A DNA stretch of 64,000 nucleotides from Methanoregulaceae archaeon UBA467 (GTDB lineage: Archaea; Halobacteriota; Methanomicrobia; Methanomicrobiales; Methanospirillaceae): NCBI GenBank assembly GCA_002503825.1, contig DASP01000016.1, positions 62,001 to 126,000 on the forward strand, written 5' to 3'. Positions within the stretch are counted from its first letter, which is position 1; each line of letters opens with the position of its first letter. Position numbers and translations under genes: made by a program. This document shows, piece by piece, positions 53,609 to 62,303 of the stretch. The notes under the pieces are model-generated. The model made no database searches. It was not told where the DNA came from and worked only from the letters and a program-made list of their open reading frames with translations.

Positions 53609-53622
53609 GGAAGTTACTTTCC
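53609..53622 (-). promoter_or_regulatory. NrpR-type operator (GGAA-N6-TTCC) before amt-glnK
   Basis: GGAAGTTACTTTCC matches the operator GGAA-N6-TTCC bound by the nitrogen repressor NrpR in methanogens. It lies between a TATA-like tract (about 53624-53640) and the amt start at 53580, where bound repressor would block transcription. The site is symmetrical, so the strand is nominal. The remainder of 53581-54065 holds no recognised gene. Confidence 0.75.
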
Positions 53623-54065
53623 ATGTATTATAAATATATCTATTATGCAGAGACTGTTACTGCGCCATTATTTCGTAAAATTGTGCTTTGAATTAAGAAT
53701 GGACTGATAATTTAAGAATTTATGGTATCCAGTCAATATACGGTCCACCATAACGGACTGATACGTGCGGGTCACAGGGATCTCCGAAGACAACCACGCC
53801 TTTGAAAGATACATCCCACATTCTCTGGTGCTGCCCTGCAGGGACCGGCAAAAAGAGCGCAGGAAATACATGCCATGGCAACCTGGTAAAAATTAAGGCG
53901 ATAAAACATTAATTTTACAAAATTAACCTGTTTATGAAGTTATTATGGTGTATTCTTCCGGAACGTGTGCAGTCCCGGTGCCGCAGTGACCGGCCAGGTC
54001 CATAATACCCTCTCCCGCTTCGATAACATTTAGATAGTGATCCTCCATAGTGTCTGTTACCAGAG
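53623..54065. other. Gene-free stretch between amt and the PAS gene
   Basis: 443 bases. The first part holds the leftward amt promoter. The rest has an AT-rich island at 53890-53960 that could carry the promoter of the PAS-domain gene. No open frame looks coding. Confidence 0.5.
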
Positions 54066-55553
54066 GTGCCTCCAGTGAAACAGCCAGAAACAGAAGACCA
54101 GGGCGATCCCGGCCCGGGAAAAACCGGGCAGGAAAAGTCCCCGCTTTCCAGGCCCGGGAGCGGGGGTGACCTTGCAGCAGTCTGCAGGTTCCAGGACAGC
54201 ATCATTGACAATGCACATATTCTTATTGCAGTCCTTGACAGGTCCGGAGAGATAGAGATATGGAACAGGGCCGCCGAAGAGATCACCGGGTACCCTTCCG
54301 GTTCAGTGGTGGGAAAAAAACAGGTCTGGAAAGACCTGTACCCGGACCCTGAGTACCGGAAAGAAATAACCACACGTATCCGGGACATTCTCAAAAAAAA
54401 GAATTATTTCGAAAACCTCGAGACAACTATCAGGACACGGAACGGCGACCTTCGCACGATTTCATGGAATACCCGCGAGGTGTCCTATGACGACGGGTTA
54501 AAGGCGATTGCGGTTGGACGGGATATCACCGGGTTGAAAGTTGCAGAAGAACGTGTACGGGCCCTGAACAAATTCCAGGAGAGTATTATTGACAATGCAC
54601 ACATCCTCATCGCCGTCCTTGACCGGACCGGGACGATCTATATCTGGAACCGTGCTGCCGAAGAGATCACCGGATACCCTTCCGGTTCAGTGGTGGGAAA
54701 AAAACAGGTCTGGAAGGACCTGTACCCTGACCGTGACTACCGGCACTTCGTAACAGGCAGGATCGAGGACATTTTAAAGAAAAAGCAGCATTTCGAAAAC
54801 CTCGAGACAACTATCAGGACAAAGAGCGGAGAGAGACGCATTATCTCCTGGAATACCAGGGAAATCCTCATGGATGGGGAAACGCGTGCCATTGCGGTCG
54901 GCTGGGACATCACCGAAGAGAAGGAGGCCATGGAGATGAAGGCCAGGATGGCATCGATTGTCGAATCATCAGACGATGCCATCATCTCTATCGCCCCCGA
55001 CTCATCGATCGTCACATGGAACCGGGGCGCTTCACGTATCTACGGGTATCCTGCAGAAGAGGCCGTGGGAAAACCGGTTACCATTCTTGAACCAGGAAGC
55101 GACGCTACGACACTCCTTTCCCTGCTCGACTCAGTGCGAACCGGGATGCAGGCGAAACGGGCTGAAATGAGGCACATGACAAAGTCAGGCAGGGAAGTCG
55201 AACTTTCTTTGAGCATCTCTCCGGTCATTGGCGAACCGGGGGCGGTTAAAGAGGTCTCACTCATCGCGAGGAACCTTTCCGAACAGCGGAATGCCGAACG
55301 CTCGCTCACTGCATTTGTCACCGAGGCTGCGCTGAGGCTTAAAAATCCCGTCGAGATCATCAGGGACAACCTGGAAGATATCTGCGAGCTATGGAGAGAG
55401 GATAAGATTAATCCCGCCGACGTCATCGATCTCCTCGAGATACAGGCCAGGAATGCAAACCAGATCGTCGATAACCTCAGGGAACTGAACACGGCAATCG
55501 TGGAAAGTACGGACGCCATCCCGGAGTCGTATAAAAAGTTCCTCTCGCGGTGA
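54066..55553 (+). CDS. Multi-PAS sensor protein without a kinase ATPase domain
   Basis: A 495-residue cytosolic sensor protein. Three PAS domains lie at about 45-165, 170-290 and 295-420. A C-terminal helical pair (about 420-490: LTAFVTEAALRLKNPVEIIR) resembles a dimerisation domain but lacks a histidine kinase H-box and ATPase. PAS 1 and PAS 2 are near identical, including the shared EEITGYPSGSVVGKKQVWKD. The start is GTG 54066, with GTG 54075 as alternative. It overlaps no gene but is 4 bp from the next, so the two form an operon. Confidence 0.85.
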   Translation: MPPVKQPETEDQGDPGPGKTGQEKSPLSRPGSGGDLAAVCRFQDSIIDNAHILIAVLDRSGEIEIWNRAAEEITGYPSGSVVGKKQVWKDLYPDPEYRKEITTRIRDILKKKNYFENLETTIRTRNGDLRTISWNTREVSYDDGLKAIAVGRDITGLKVAEERVRALNKFQESIIDNAHILIAVLDRTGTIYIWNRAAEEITGYPSGSVVGKKQVWKDLYPDRDYRHFVTGRIEDILKKKQHFENLETTIRTKSGERRIISWNTREILMDGETRAIAVGWDITEEKEAMEMKARMASIVESSDDAIISIAPDSSIVTWNRGASRIYGYPAEEAVGKPVTILEPGSDATTLLSLLDSVRTGMQAKRAEMRHMTKSGREVELSLSISPVIGEPGAVKEVSLIARNLSEQRNAERSLTAFVTEAALRLKNPVEIIRDNLEDICELWREDKINPADVIDLLEIQARNANQIVDNLRELNTAIVESTDAIPESYKKFLSR

Positions 55554-55557
55554 AATA

Positions 55558-56109
55558 ATGCCTGTTCATATAAGCAGGGAAGACCTGGAGACCAAGAAGA
55601 TATTCCTGGTTCTCTCGTCGGCGGGAAAGATCAGGGAGCGAAACATCGAGATTATCAGGGAGATATCGGGCCAGGGCTTCAAGAGTGTCGTGATAACCAC
55701 CAATTACCCCTATAAAATCCTGAAAAAGCTGTACGATCAGAACGGGGTTGACCTCTCACAGGTATTTTTCATCGACGCCATTACCGGCAGCTCCACGGTA
55801 CCCGAAAAGGACCCGATGGTGAGGTACGTCAACAGCCCGGCGAACCTGACCGATATGGGGATCGCGGTCACCGAGGTGCTGAAAGATATCTCGGGCCAGA
55901 AGGTGTGCATCCTTTTTGACTCGGTAAGCACCATGATGATCTACCTCTCTTCGGCAAATATCTCCAAGTTCATTCATTTCGTGACAAACAAACTCCGTCT
56001 CATGGATATCTCCGGGATCTTCATGGCGGTGGAAAAGGGCCTCGACCCGCAGCTCCTCTCCCAGCTCACCACCTTTGTCGACGAGATCATGGACGTTTCC
56101 GCAGAGTGA
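55558..56109 (+). CDS. RecA-superfamily-like (DUF7504-type) signalling protein
   Basis: A 183-residue protein related to the RecA/KaiC fold, but with no intact Walker A motif. Family-like stretches are KSVVITTNYPYKILKKLYD, FFIDAITG and VCILFDSVSTMMIYLS. Such degenerate ATPase-like proteins occur beside PAS and histidine kinase genes in methanogens and probably act as output or adaptor modules. It starts 4 bp after the PAS gene. Confidence 0.75.
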   Translation: MPVHISREDLETKKIFLVLSSAGKIRERNIEIIREISGQGFKSVVITTNYPYKILKKLYDQNGVDLSQVFFIDAITGSSTVPEKDPMVRYVNSPANLTDMGIAVTEVLKDISGQKVCILFDSVSTMMIYLSSANISKFIHFVTNKLRLMDISGIFMAVEKGLDPQLLSQLTTFVDEIMDVSAE

Positions 56110-56333
56110 ATGGTCCGGCGAAACGGTTCTGGCAGGTCAGGAATAAATTATCCTTTTTAGAAATTTGGATCTTCCGGCTGATCGCATGTACCCGGTATTT
56201 TGGCATGCGTTCACCCGGTACGGCCTTTCCTTTTTTTCGCAAGACGGCCCGATATTCACACGGCAGCCGGGAGAACGTGTCGAAAAGGGGGTTCCCGGGC
56301 CCGGATAAATGAAGGGAATGAAGGATGAATCCT

Positions 56334-56465
56334 TCACCTCTTCTTTCCTGTCGATGCGACGTGGTCGAGCACCCGGTCCCAGACGAGGACGAGGCCGGGG
56401 ATGATCACGTAGGCAAGGAGCCCTGCACCGACAAAAATACCGACGATAATGACCGACTGTTCCAT
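56334..56465 (-). CDS. Small single-pass membrane protein (43 aa)
   Basis: A short frame reading MEQSVIIVGIFVGAGLLAYV then IIPGLVLVWDRVLDHVASTG and KKR. It has one hydrophobic helix and a basic tail, so the C-terminus should be cytosolic. It lies 40 bp after the stop of the 167-residue unknown protein at 56506-57009 and may form a two-gene unit with it. The function is unknown. Confidence is limited by its length. Confidence 0.5.
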   Translation of the reverse strand: MEQSVIIVGIFVGAGLLAYVIIPGLVLVWDRVLDHVASTGKKR

Positions 56466-56505
56466 GCATGCTCCGCATATGCTGATACACAGGTCGTAGC
56501 CGGCA

Positions 56506-57009
56506 TCAGGCCAGCGACGGGACGGTGTCAGCCCATGCTTCGACCGTGGCCACGATTGCATCGTCCGAGTAGGACGAGATCCTGACCTGGTCGCGTGAGA
56601 AGGTGACGTAATAGGTCTCGCCGCCGGCATCATGGCAGCGGAGGGCACAGAGGTAGCGTTCTCCATCGGTATCGCGGACCGGGTCCCCGCCCATTGCCGC
56701 GGTGAGGGCCGCATTGCCGAGAATTTCTGAAATGCCTGCATTGAAGCCGGCAATCGTCTTTGAACGGGCTGATATCTGCCCGACGTTCTTTGCTTCCTCA
56801 TCTTCGTAGATGATCTTTGCGGTGTAGTTCTCGCGGTTCTTTACCACGGGGTCCATGGTGACTTCCCCGACGGTATACGGGGTGCACCCGAACGGGTTGG
56901 TTGAGATGACCTCCTGCACGATTGTGTTGAAGGTGTTCACATCTGCGATCGGGACGACCAGTTCGCGGACTGCCGTCTTGTTGTTGTTTTTGAGGACAAA
57001 ATCTGCCAT
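56506..57009 (-). CDS. Unknown methanogen protein (167 aa)
   Basis: I do not recognise the family. The frame from ATG 57009 gives MADFVLKNNNKTAVRELVVP, then an alternating alpha/beta pattern with GCTPYTVGEVTMDPVVKNRE, AKIIYEDEEAKNVGQIS and RYLCALRCHDAGGETYYVTF. There is no signal peptide or membrane helix. Codon use and composition fit the neighbours, so it is very likely real. A frame extension to 57033 is possible. It precedes a small membrane protein gene. Confidence 0.7.
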   Translation of the reverse strand: MADFVLKNNNKTAVRELVVPIADVNTFNTIVQEVISTNPFGCTPYTVGEVTMDPVVKNRENYTAKIIYEDEEAKNVGQISARSKTIAGFNAGISEILGNAALTAAMGGDPVRDTDGERYLCALRCHDAGGETYYVTFSRDQVRISSYSDDAIVATVEAWADTVPSLA

Positions 57010-57525
57010 TTTTCTCTTTTCCCGCCCCCTCATCCGGGGGCTTTGTTAGAATCAGGCAGGGAGTATCATCTAGTTCAGGAGGTGGTATGAAACCAACGCT
57101 GAATTATGCGCCGATACACTTTCTGGAGGCATCGGTTTGCATTTTGAAGGATCGGGACGTTGGACGAAGGTAATCTGGAAAAGAAAAGCCGAACTTTTCT
57201 CAGGATACCCGGGACTGACGTATACGTAATCACCCGGATCCGGCACGGCCTCCTCAAAGGGCGCACTGACCCGGGGCATCCCTTCGGGTCCGAACCTCAC
57301 GTTCCGGGCGGACTCCGTTTCTCCCGCAGGTTCATGGTCTTCGTGGCAGCCTTTACGGTTGATGCCGGGAAGAAACGGCCCGGATAATTGATTTTGCAAA
57401 AAGATAGAGTCGCCAGTGTCCTTTCCATGCGCAGAATAACGCAGGCACGCGAGGCAGTGTCACCGGAACAATTCCCATATAGTATACCGGTACATTAGTA
57501 CCGGGCATTATTTGCATGTCCATAT
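57010..57525. other. Gene-free stretch upstream of tRNA-Gln
   Basis: 516 bases. The left end holds the promoter of the leftward unknown gene. Open frames here (for example 57160-57387 on the plus strand) show no recognisable similarity. The AT-rich 57475-57520 stretch is probably the tRNA-Gln promoter. Confidence 0.45.
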
Positions 57526-57598
57526 ACCCCCGTAGTGTAGTGGTCAATCATGCAGGACTTTGGATCCGGCGACGGCGGTTCGAATCCGCCCGGGGGTA
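57526..57598 (+). tRNA. tRNA-Gln (anticodon TTG)
   Basis: The acceptor stem ACCCCCG pairs with CGGGGGT and is followed by discriminator A. The T arm GGCGG-TTCGAAT-CCGCC is perfect. The anticodon arm CAGGA-CTTTGGA-TCCGG carries anticodon TTG and has an A-G mismatch at its second pair (positions 28-42). CCA is not encoded. The rest of the fold is normal, so the gene is probably functional. Confidence 0.9.
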
Positions 57599-57718
57599 TA
57601 CGAAAATAGTGCGTGGAACGGCCTTCAACAGGGAGCAGATATTCTTTTCCCGAAAAATCCTGTTTCTCTCTGTGTTCTCTCCCGGAGACCTGAAATGCCA
57701 TTCATTGCGGTTGACCGG

Positions 57719-57997
57719 TTACTCCAGCCCGGACCTGGCCTTTTTATAGGTACGGATAAGGTCTTCCAGTTCCCGGTCCATCTCTTTTGACTGTTCATCC
57801 CACGACGTGCCGCCCGATCTCTCAAGTTCCTTTATTTTTTTGTCGAGCGCCGAATGCTTCCGGTCAAATTCCTCCATAAGTCCTTTGAACCGGACATCCG
57901 GGTCGGTTACTACGGTTTCACCGGCATCGATCGTTTTCCTGTCGGATTCAAGTTCACGGAGCGCCGCTTCAAGTCTCCTCACGTATGCATCCTTCAC
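57719..57997 (-). CDS. Small coiled-coil protein (92 aa)
   Basis: A highly charged helical protein: MKDAYVRRLEAALRELESDR, then a middle VRFKGLMEEFDRKHSALDKK and the ending ELEDLIRTYKKARSGLE. The two helices should form an antiparallel coiled coil of the small stress-protein type (sll1863-like). It has no cysteine or membrane segment. Transcription is leftward, towards tRNA-Gln. Role unknown. Confidence 0.65.
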   Translation of the reverse strand: MKDAYVRRLEAALRELESDRKTIDAGETVVTDPDVRFKGLMEEFDRKHSALDKKIKELERSGGTSWDEQSKEMDRELEDLIRTYKKARSGLE

Positions 57998-58134
57998 TGC
58001 GTGTTATCCCCTTACCCGAATACACAACAGGGAACTATAAAAAACCATTCTTCCCGTTCGCCGGAACCTTCTTCTGCCCGGGCCCGGGCCGGCCTGTACC
58101 ACCTGGTGACCGTTTCACGACGCGGAACCGTGAA

Positions 58135-58914
58135 ATGTTCCGGCGCCGTAACCATAGGTACGAGTATCTCATGGACCCCGAGTGTATCTTTATCCTCCGT
58201 TCCGGTCTGCCACGGCAGGGTCCGGGTTCAGACGAATGTACTGAAAAGGCGTACCGTATGCTTAGCGGGCTCCCCGGGCATCCTGATATTCTTGATATCG
58301 GGTGCGGGACCGGTGCACAGACACTGGTGCTGGCAGAGCTGTCGGGCGGCATCGTCGACGCCGTCGATATATACCTCCCGTATTTGAAGGAACTGGAGCG
58401 TAAAGCGAAGGAAGCGGGATTTTCAGGGCGCATCCTCCCTCACCCGGCCTCGATGTCGTCATTACCGGTGCCGCCCGGGAGCTATGACCTGATCTGGTCC
58501 GAGGGGGCGATCTACCTGATGGGGTTCCGCGAGGGACTTGAGTACTGGAGCAGGTTCGTTCGCGACGGGGGGTATATCGTCGTCACCGGGGTCTCGTGGC
58601 TCACCGGTGCACAGTCATACGAGGCACGATCCTACTGGGACCGGGAGTACCCGGGTATGAGGACCGTTCCTGAAAATGTCGGGATAATCCGGTCTCTCGG
58701 CCTTTACCCCGTCGGCACGTTCGTCCTGCCGGAATCTGCGTGGTGGGAGACATATTACACCCCTCTCGGGGCCAGGGTGGAACAGATGCGGGCAGAGTAC
58801 CGCGATGACCCGGACATGTGCGCAATGCTCGATGGGGTCGATACCGAAATCGCCATGTACCGGAACCATTCCGGTGAATATGGCTCTGTCTTTTACCTGA
58901 TGCAGAAACGCTGA
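58135..58914 (+). CDS. Class I SAM-dependent methyltransferase
   Basis: A 259-residue methyltransferase. Motif I is DILDIGCGTGAQTL (about 50-63), followed by VDAVDIYLPYL and the acidic post-motif, and YDLIWSEGAIYLMGFREG (motif II-like). The small-molecule substrate is unknown. I use ATG 58135; an in-frame ATG at 58171 is possible. The last codons, GSVFYLMQKR plus stop, form the first unit of a 46-bp tandem array that continues downstream. Confidence 0.88.
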   Translation: MFRRRNHRYEYLMDPECIFILRSGLPRQGPGSDECTEKAYRMLSGLPGHPDILDIGCGTGAQTLVLAELSGGIVDAVDIYLPYLKELERKAKEAGFSGRILPHPASMSSLPVPPGSYDLIWSEGAIYLMGFREGLEYWSRFVRDGGYIVVTGVSWLTGAQSYEARSYWDREYPGMRTVPENVGIIRSLGLYPVGTFVLPESAWWETYYTPLGARVEQMRAEYRDDPDMCAMLDGVDTEIAMYRNHSGEYGSVFYLMQKR

Positions 58915-59295
58915 GTGGGTCGGCGATGGTCCTGTACTTCACCTGATCCGGAAACACGGAGTGTGCCGACGAGGGTCCTGTTCTTCACCTGATGCAGAAA
59001 CCCTGTGTGTGTCGACTATGGTCCTGTACTTCACCTGATGCAGAAACCCTGTGTGTGTCGGCGATGGTCCTGTTCTTCACCTGATCCGGAAACGCCGGGT
59101 GTGTCGGCGATGGTCCTGTTCTTCACCTGATCCGGAAACGCCGGGTGTGCCGACTATGGTCCTGTACTTCACCTGATCCGGAAACACGGAGTGTGCCGAC
59201 TATGGTCCTGTACTTCACCTGATCCGGAAACGCCGGGTGTGCCGGCGATGGTCCTGTACTTCACCTGATCCGGAAACGCCGGTACCTGTGACTGC
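58882..59295 (+). repeat. 46-bp tandem repeat array starting inside the methyltransferase gene
   Basis: Nine units with an exact 46-bp period start at 58882, 58928, 58974, 59020, 59066, 59112, 59158, 59204 and 59250, anchored on GGTCCTGT (GGCTCTGT in the first). The consensus contains TTCACCTGATCCGGAAACGC and GTGTGCCGACTAT. The first unit is the coding end of the methyltransferase (GSVFYLMQKR*). Units at 58974 and 59020 keep the gene-like GATGCAGAAAC. Similarity fades after about 59283. The TGA stop of the gene unit is absent from the downstream units. Confidence 0.95.
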
Positions 59296-60047
59296 CCGGT
59301 ATCCCCGGCGTGTGACCCGGCCTGCGGCACCAGGTCCGTTTATTTTTGATATACCGGCAAAAAACGCACGTATTCCGGACCCGCCCGCGCCTGTTGGAAA
59401 AAATCCGGATAAATGCATAAATTAACGGCTGATTTTCTTTATCAGCCACTATCCTTCCGGGAATTGTGTTATGAGACCGCAATATTCATGTACCTGGCCG
59501 GCCCACATTTTTTAAGGACAATGAGCAGCAGAAACCGCGTTTTCATCCCGCATGCAGCCAGGACGGCGGTACCGGCAGCGATGCGTGCTGCCGTTATCAT
59601 CTTCATTACGCGGGTGTGGCTGCTGATCCTCGGGATGGCCGGGCTTTTACCGTCTGCTCCCGGTGGATCCTCTCCTTACTGCTCCCGTTTCCCGGCTCAC
59701 GGCCGGCATTCCCCGGGTGCAGTGATACCGCCCTTCTTTCTCCTGATTCTGAATCGTTCGTAAATACGGCGGTTTTTCCTGCGGGTCGCCTCATGGTTCC
59801 CTGATCTTCGCAAGAAACCGCTCTTTCCTGATCCGTCGATTAATGCACCGTTCCGTGCGAACACCCGTACCCGTCCTCGTGACCATCTCCCCGCCTCCTC
59901 CGGGAGGGATCCGCAACCATGAATGCTATCCACAGAACCTACACCAGAAATACCGATAATCCTCTACCGAAAAACGTGTGCACCGCAGAAGAACAGACAT
60001 ATCCGGACTGCCCTGCCGGAAGGGACCTGAGGAGGTGACCAGGCGCC
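59284..60047. other. Gene-free stretch after the tandem array
   Basis: 764 bases. A perfect hairpin GGCTGAT-TTTCTTT-ATCAGCC lies at 59427-59447. A frame at 59521-59763 (MSSRNRVFIPHAARTA) has one hydrophobic stretch but no similarity or ribosome-binding site I trust. No repeat or tRNA was found. Confidence 0.45.
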
Positions 60048-60428
60048 ATGCAGGTCTCCCCGCACGGACCCGGACATGACGGTCCCGGGCCGGACCGATA
60101 TTCCCGGAGTCGTCCGCTGGAATTCGAGGCACGAAACCTCCTCTCATCGGGCGGCTACTATGTCATGCACCGGAGCGGGTCAAAAACCCCGGTCAACCTT
60201 ATAGGGGTCAGCGATGACGAGGTGCTGATGGTCCAGGTACGCCGCTCCAGAACGCCCCTTTCAGGGGTGCGGGACGTGCACGAACGCTACCATGCCGACA
60301 TGGACCTGATCCGGAAGGTGGGGGGGACACGGTTCTGTAAAAAAGAGCTCTGGGTCTTTTCCCAGCCGGACGGGTGGCACTATTATGAGGTCTTCCCTGG
60401 CGGGCTCATGGAGCTTGACGGGCCGTGA
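60048..60428 (+). CDS. Small restriction-endonuclease-fold (Hjc-like) protein, probably inactive
   Basis: A 126-residue protein. The core LEFEARNLLSSGGYYVMHRSG and VNLIGVSDDEVLMVQVRRS follows the pattern of PD-(D/E)XK nucleases and archaeal Holliday junction resolvases. The usual D of the metal site is Asn (VNLI), and the E/Q-x-K motif reads QVR, so catalysis is doubtful. It begins ATG 60048 behind GGAGGTGACC. It is probably a nucleic-acid-binding or regulatory protein. It lies in a gene-poor region. Confidence 0.7.
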   Translation: MQVSPHGPGHDGPGPDRYSRSRPLEFEARNLLSSGGYYVMHRSGSKTPVNLIGVSDDEVLMVQVRRSRTPLSGVRDVHERYHADMDLIRKVGGTRFCKKELWVFSQPDGWHYYEVFPGGLMELDGP

Positions 60429-60696
60429 GGACAGGACACATCTTTTCCCGGACCGGTGCCCGTATGGCCGCCCCGGAATCGAAAAGCCGGGTATTCAGGG
60501 TCGGCAGCGGGGTCTGTCACCGGGAGATTGCGTACACAAACCGGTGACGGCAACGTCACCAGGGGATCGGCATTCAACCGTTCCGGCAGGAGAGATGGTG
60601 TGACTCCATCCCCCGTCTTTGCCTGAATGTACTCACCTCACCCATGCATGACGCCAAAAAGAATTATTTATCATCCGGGGTGATCGTTCGTACATC

Positions 60697-61128
60697 ATGG
60701 CACTCAGTCCTGAAACGGAGGCAGAGGTTATGCAGATGCTGGACCTCTATGCACAGTATTACCATGAAAAAAACCTGGACAAACTACTGTCGATAGTATC
60801 AAAGGAGATATCAGGATTCGGGAGCGGTCCCGACGAGCTCGTGCTCAATGCCGCCCGGTTCAGGGAGCAGGTCAGGCGTGACCTGGGCCAGGCAGGGACC
60901 GTGAAGCTCTCGTTTGAGATCCTGAAGGCCGATGGCGTCATGCCGTGTGCATGGGTCACTGCACTCTGTCATTTTTCAGCAGTCGTCGACGGCAAGGCGC
61001 TGTCCATGTCCGGAAGGATGACCGTCGTCCTGCGAAATACCGGATCACGCTGGCTCTTTGAACAGGTCCACTTCTCAATGCCGTGTGCACCGCAGCTGCC
61101 CGGGCAGTCTTACCCCGGGTCCGCATAG
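60697..61128 (+). CDS. SnoaL/NTF2-like protein
   Basis: A 143-residue protein with the NTF2-like cone fold pattern: N-terminal helix LDLYAQYYHEKNLDKLLSIV, then EISGFGSGPDELVLNAARFR and the strand-rich C-terminal SGRMTVVLRNTGSRWLFEQVHF. It belongs to the SnoaL/DUF4440 group that binds small hydrophobic ligands or acts as a hydrolase or isomerase. No partner gene is evident. It is preceded by an AT-rich promoter. Confidence 0.82.
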   Translation: MALSPETEAEVMQMLDLYAQYYHEKNLDKLLSIVSKEISGFGSGPDELVLNAARFREQVRRDLGQAGTVKLSFEILKADGVMPCAWVTALCHFSAVVDGKALSMSGRMTVVLRNTGSRWLFEQVHFSMPCAPQLPGQSYPGSA

Positions 61129-61324
61129 AAGGACTGAAAATTATTCCTTTTTTTGGGAGATGAACGGGTAAACGGACATTTTCAGGGAGACAGGCTCGTG
61201 CTCCGGACTATTGGCAGGTCTTCATACTCACGGCGGACCACCGCTCCCGGAAGAGACAAAAATAATGGAGCCTGCGTATTGCACGCCCGGTCGCAAAGAT
61301 CTAAAAAAAGTGACGGGTTCCGGC

Positions 61325-62122
61325 TCAGAACGCCGGGAAGGACTGTTCCCGGATGGGTGCGAGGTTGTACACGTACCAGTTCGGGTAGATGATCTGCGAG
61401 ACAAAGGTCATGGTATAGCCGTTCCCCTGGAGCCCTTCGAAGTACTGGGGCGTCTCCCACCTCATGTAGGCGGCATTTTTGTCAAACATCTTCTTCTTTG
61501 AATTCCAGCGTTCCCCGACAGTTATATAGACATCGTAGGCAGCCGGCGGGAGGAGCTGGTAGAAGGTCCGGAGGTCCCCCTTCACCACGTACACGACGGT
61601 CGTGGCAGTCCCGGGTATCCCCTTCGGGGTGAAGGCGACGACGACATCGGTCATGCCGTTCGTGTTGTCGATGGTGAGGTACTGCCAGCCCGGCGAGCTG
61701 GACCCTTTCAGGACTGAGCCGCTCATAATCCGGGGATAGACTATGTCGAGCGAGATCTGCCGGTATGCCTCTATCATGGAGGACGACCGTGGCGAGAGCG
61801 CGATGGCCCTGTCATAGGCAGCGATGGCGGCTTCATGGTTACCAAGTTTCGCAAGGCTCTGGCCGAGGGCGAAATACGACCGGTAGTTCTCCGGGTCGGC
61901 TTCGATTGCCTTCTCAAAGGAGCTGACCGCCGATTCGAACCGGCCCTGTGCGGCATAGCCGGTGCCCAGGGTGTAATACTCAGGGGCCGACAGGGCCGGC
62001 GTGGCAGTAGCAGGGCCGGTATCCTCCGCTCCGCACGGCATACTTATCAGGGCGATCACCGTCATTGCAAGCAACAGCACCGCACATTTTGATCCGGAAA
62101 GAGATGATGGCATCATGATCAC
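61325..62122 (-). CDS. Secreted or membrane-anchored TPR protein
   Basis: A 265-residue protein with an N-terminal signal sequence (about 10-31, CAVLLLAMTVIALISMPCGA), then two TPR units (YYTLGTGYAAQGRFESAVSS and YFALGQSLAKLGNHEAAIAA) and a C-terminal beta-rich domain (about 150-265). It is probably an extracytoplasmic scaffold. It lies 300 bp upstream of the 5'-nucleotidase gene stop, with both transcribed leftward. The start choice between Met1, Met3 and Met4 is open. Confidence 0.78.
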   Translation of the reverse strand: MIMMPSSLSGSKCAVLLLAMTVIALISMPCGAEDTGPATATPALSAPEYYTLGTGYAAQGRFESAVSSFEKAIEADPENYRSYFALGQSLAKLGNHEAAIAAYDRAIALSPRSSSMIEAYRQISLDIVYPRIMSGSVLKGSSSPGWQYLTIDNTNGMTDVVVAFTPKGIPGTATTVVYVVKGDLRTFYQLLPPAAYDVYITVGERWNSKKKMFDKNAAYMRWETPQYFEGLQGNGYTMTFVSQIIYPNWYVYNLAPIREQSFPAF

Positions 62123-62303
62123 GATGTGGGTACCCTGAACACCCGGGTTAATATAGCTTCTTCTTAGGAGTGGAGATCTGAAAGGGATGACCCCGGGACA
62201 TCTGCACTGATCTCACTGCATTGGTGGTTCAGCCGGGTTTCCTGCCGCCGGTTGCATGCCGGGCGACCGGACACCTTCGCCCGGTTCTCCTCTACCGGAG
62301 GGT

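Noticed and set aside
57160..57387. 75-codon plus-strand open frame upstream of tRNA-Gln
   Set aside because: Non-ATG start, no ribosome-binding site and no family resemblance.
58882..59295. CRISPR array
   Set aside because: The units are contiguous with no spacers, the repeat is not palindromic, and there are no cas genes in the window.
59521..59763. Possible 80-residue membrane protein MSSRNRVFIP...
   Set aside because: Only one hydrophobic stretch, unusual composition and no similarity I recognise; evidence is too weak.
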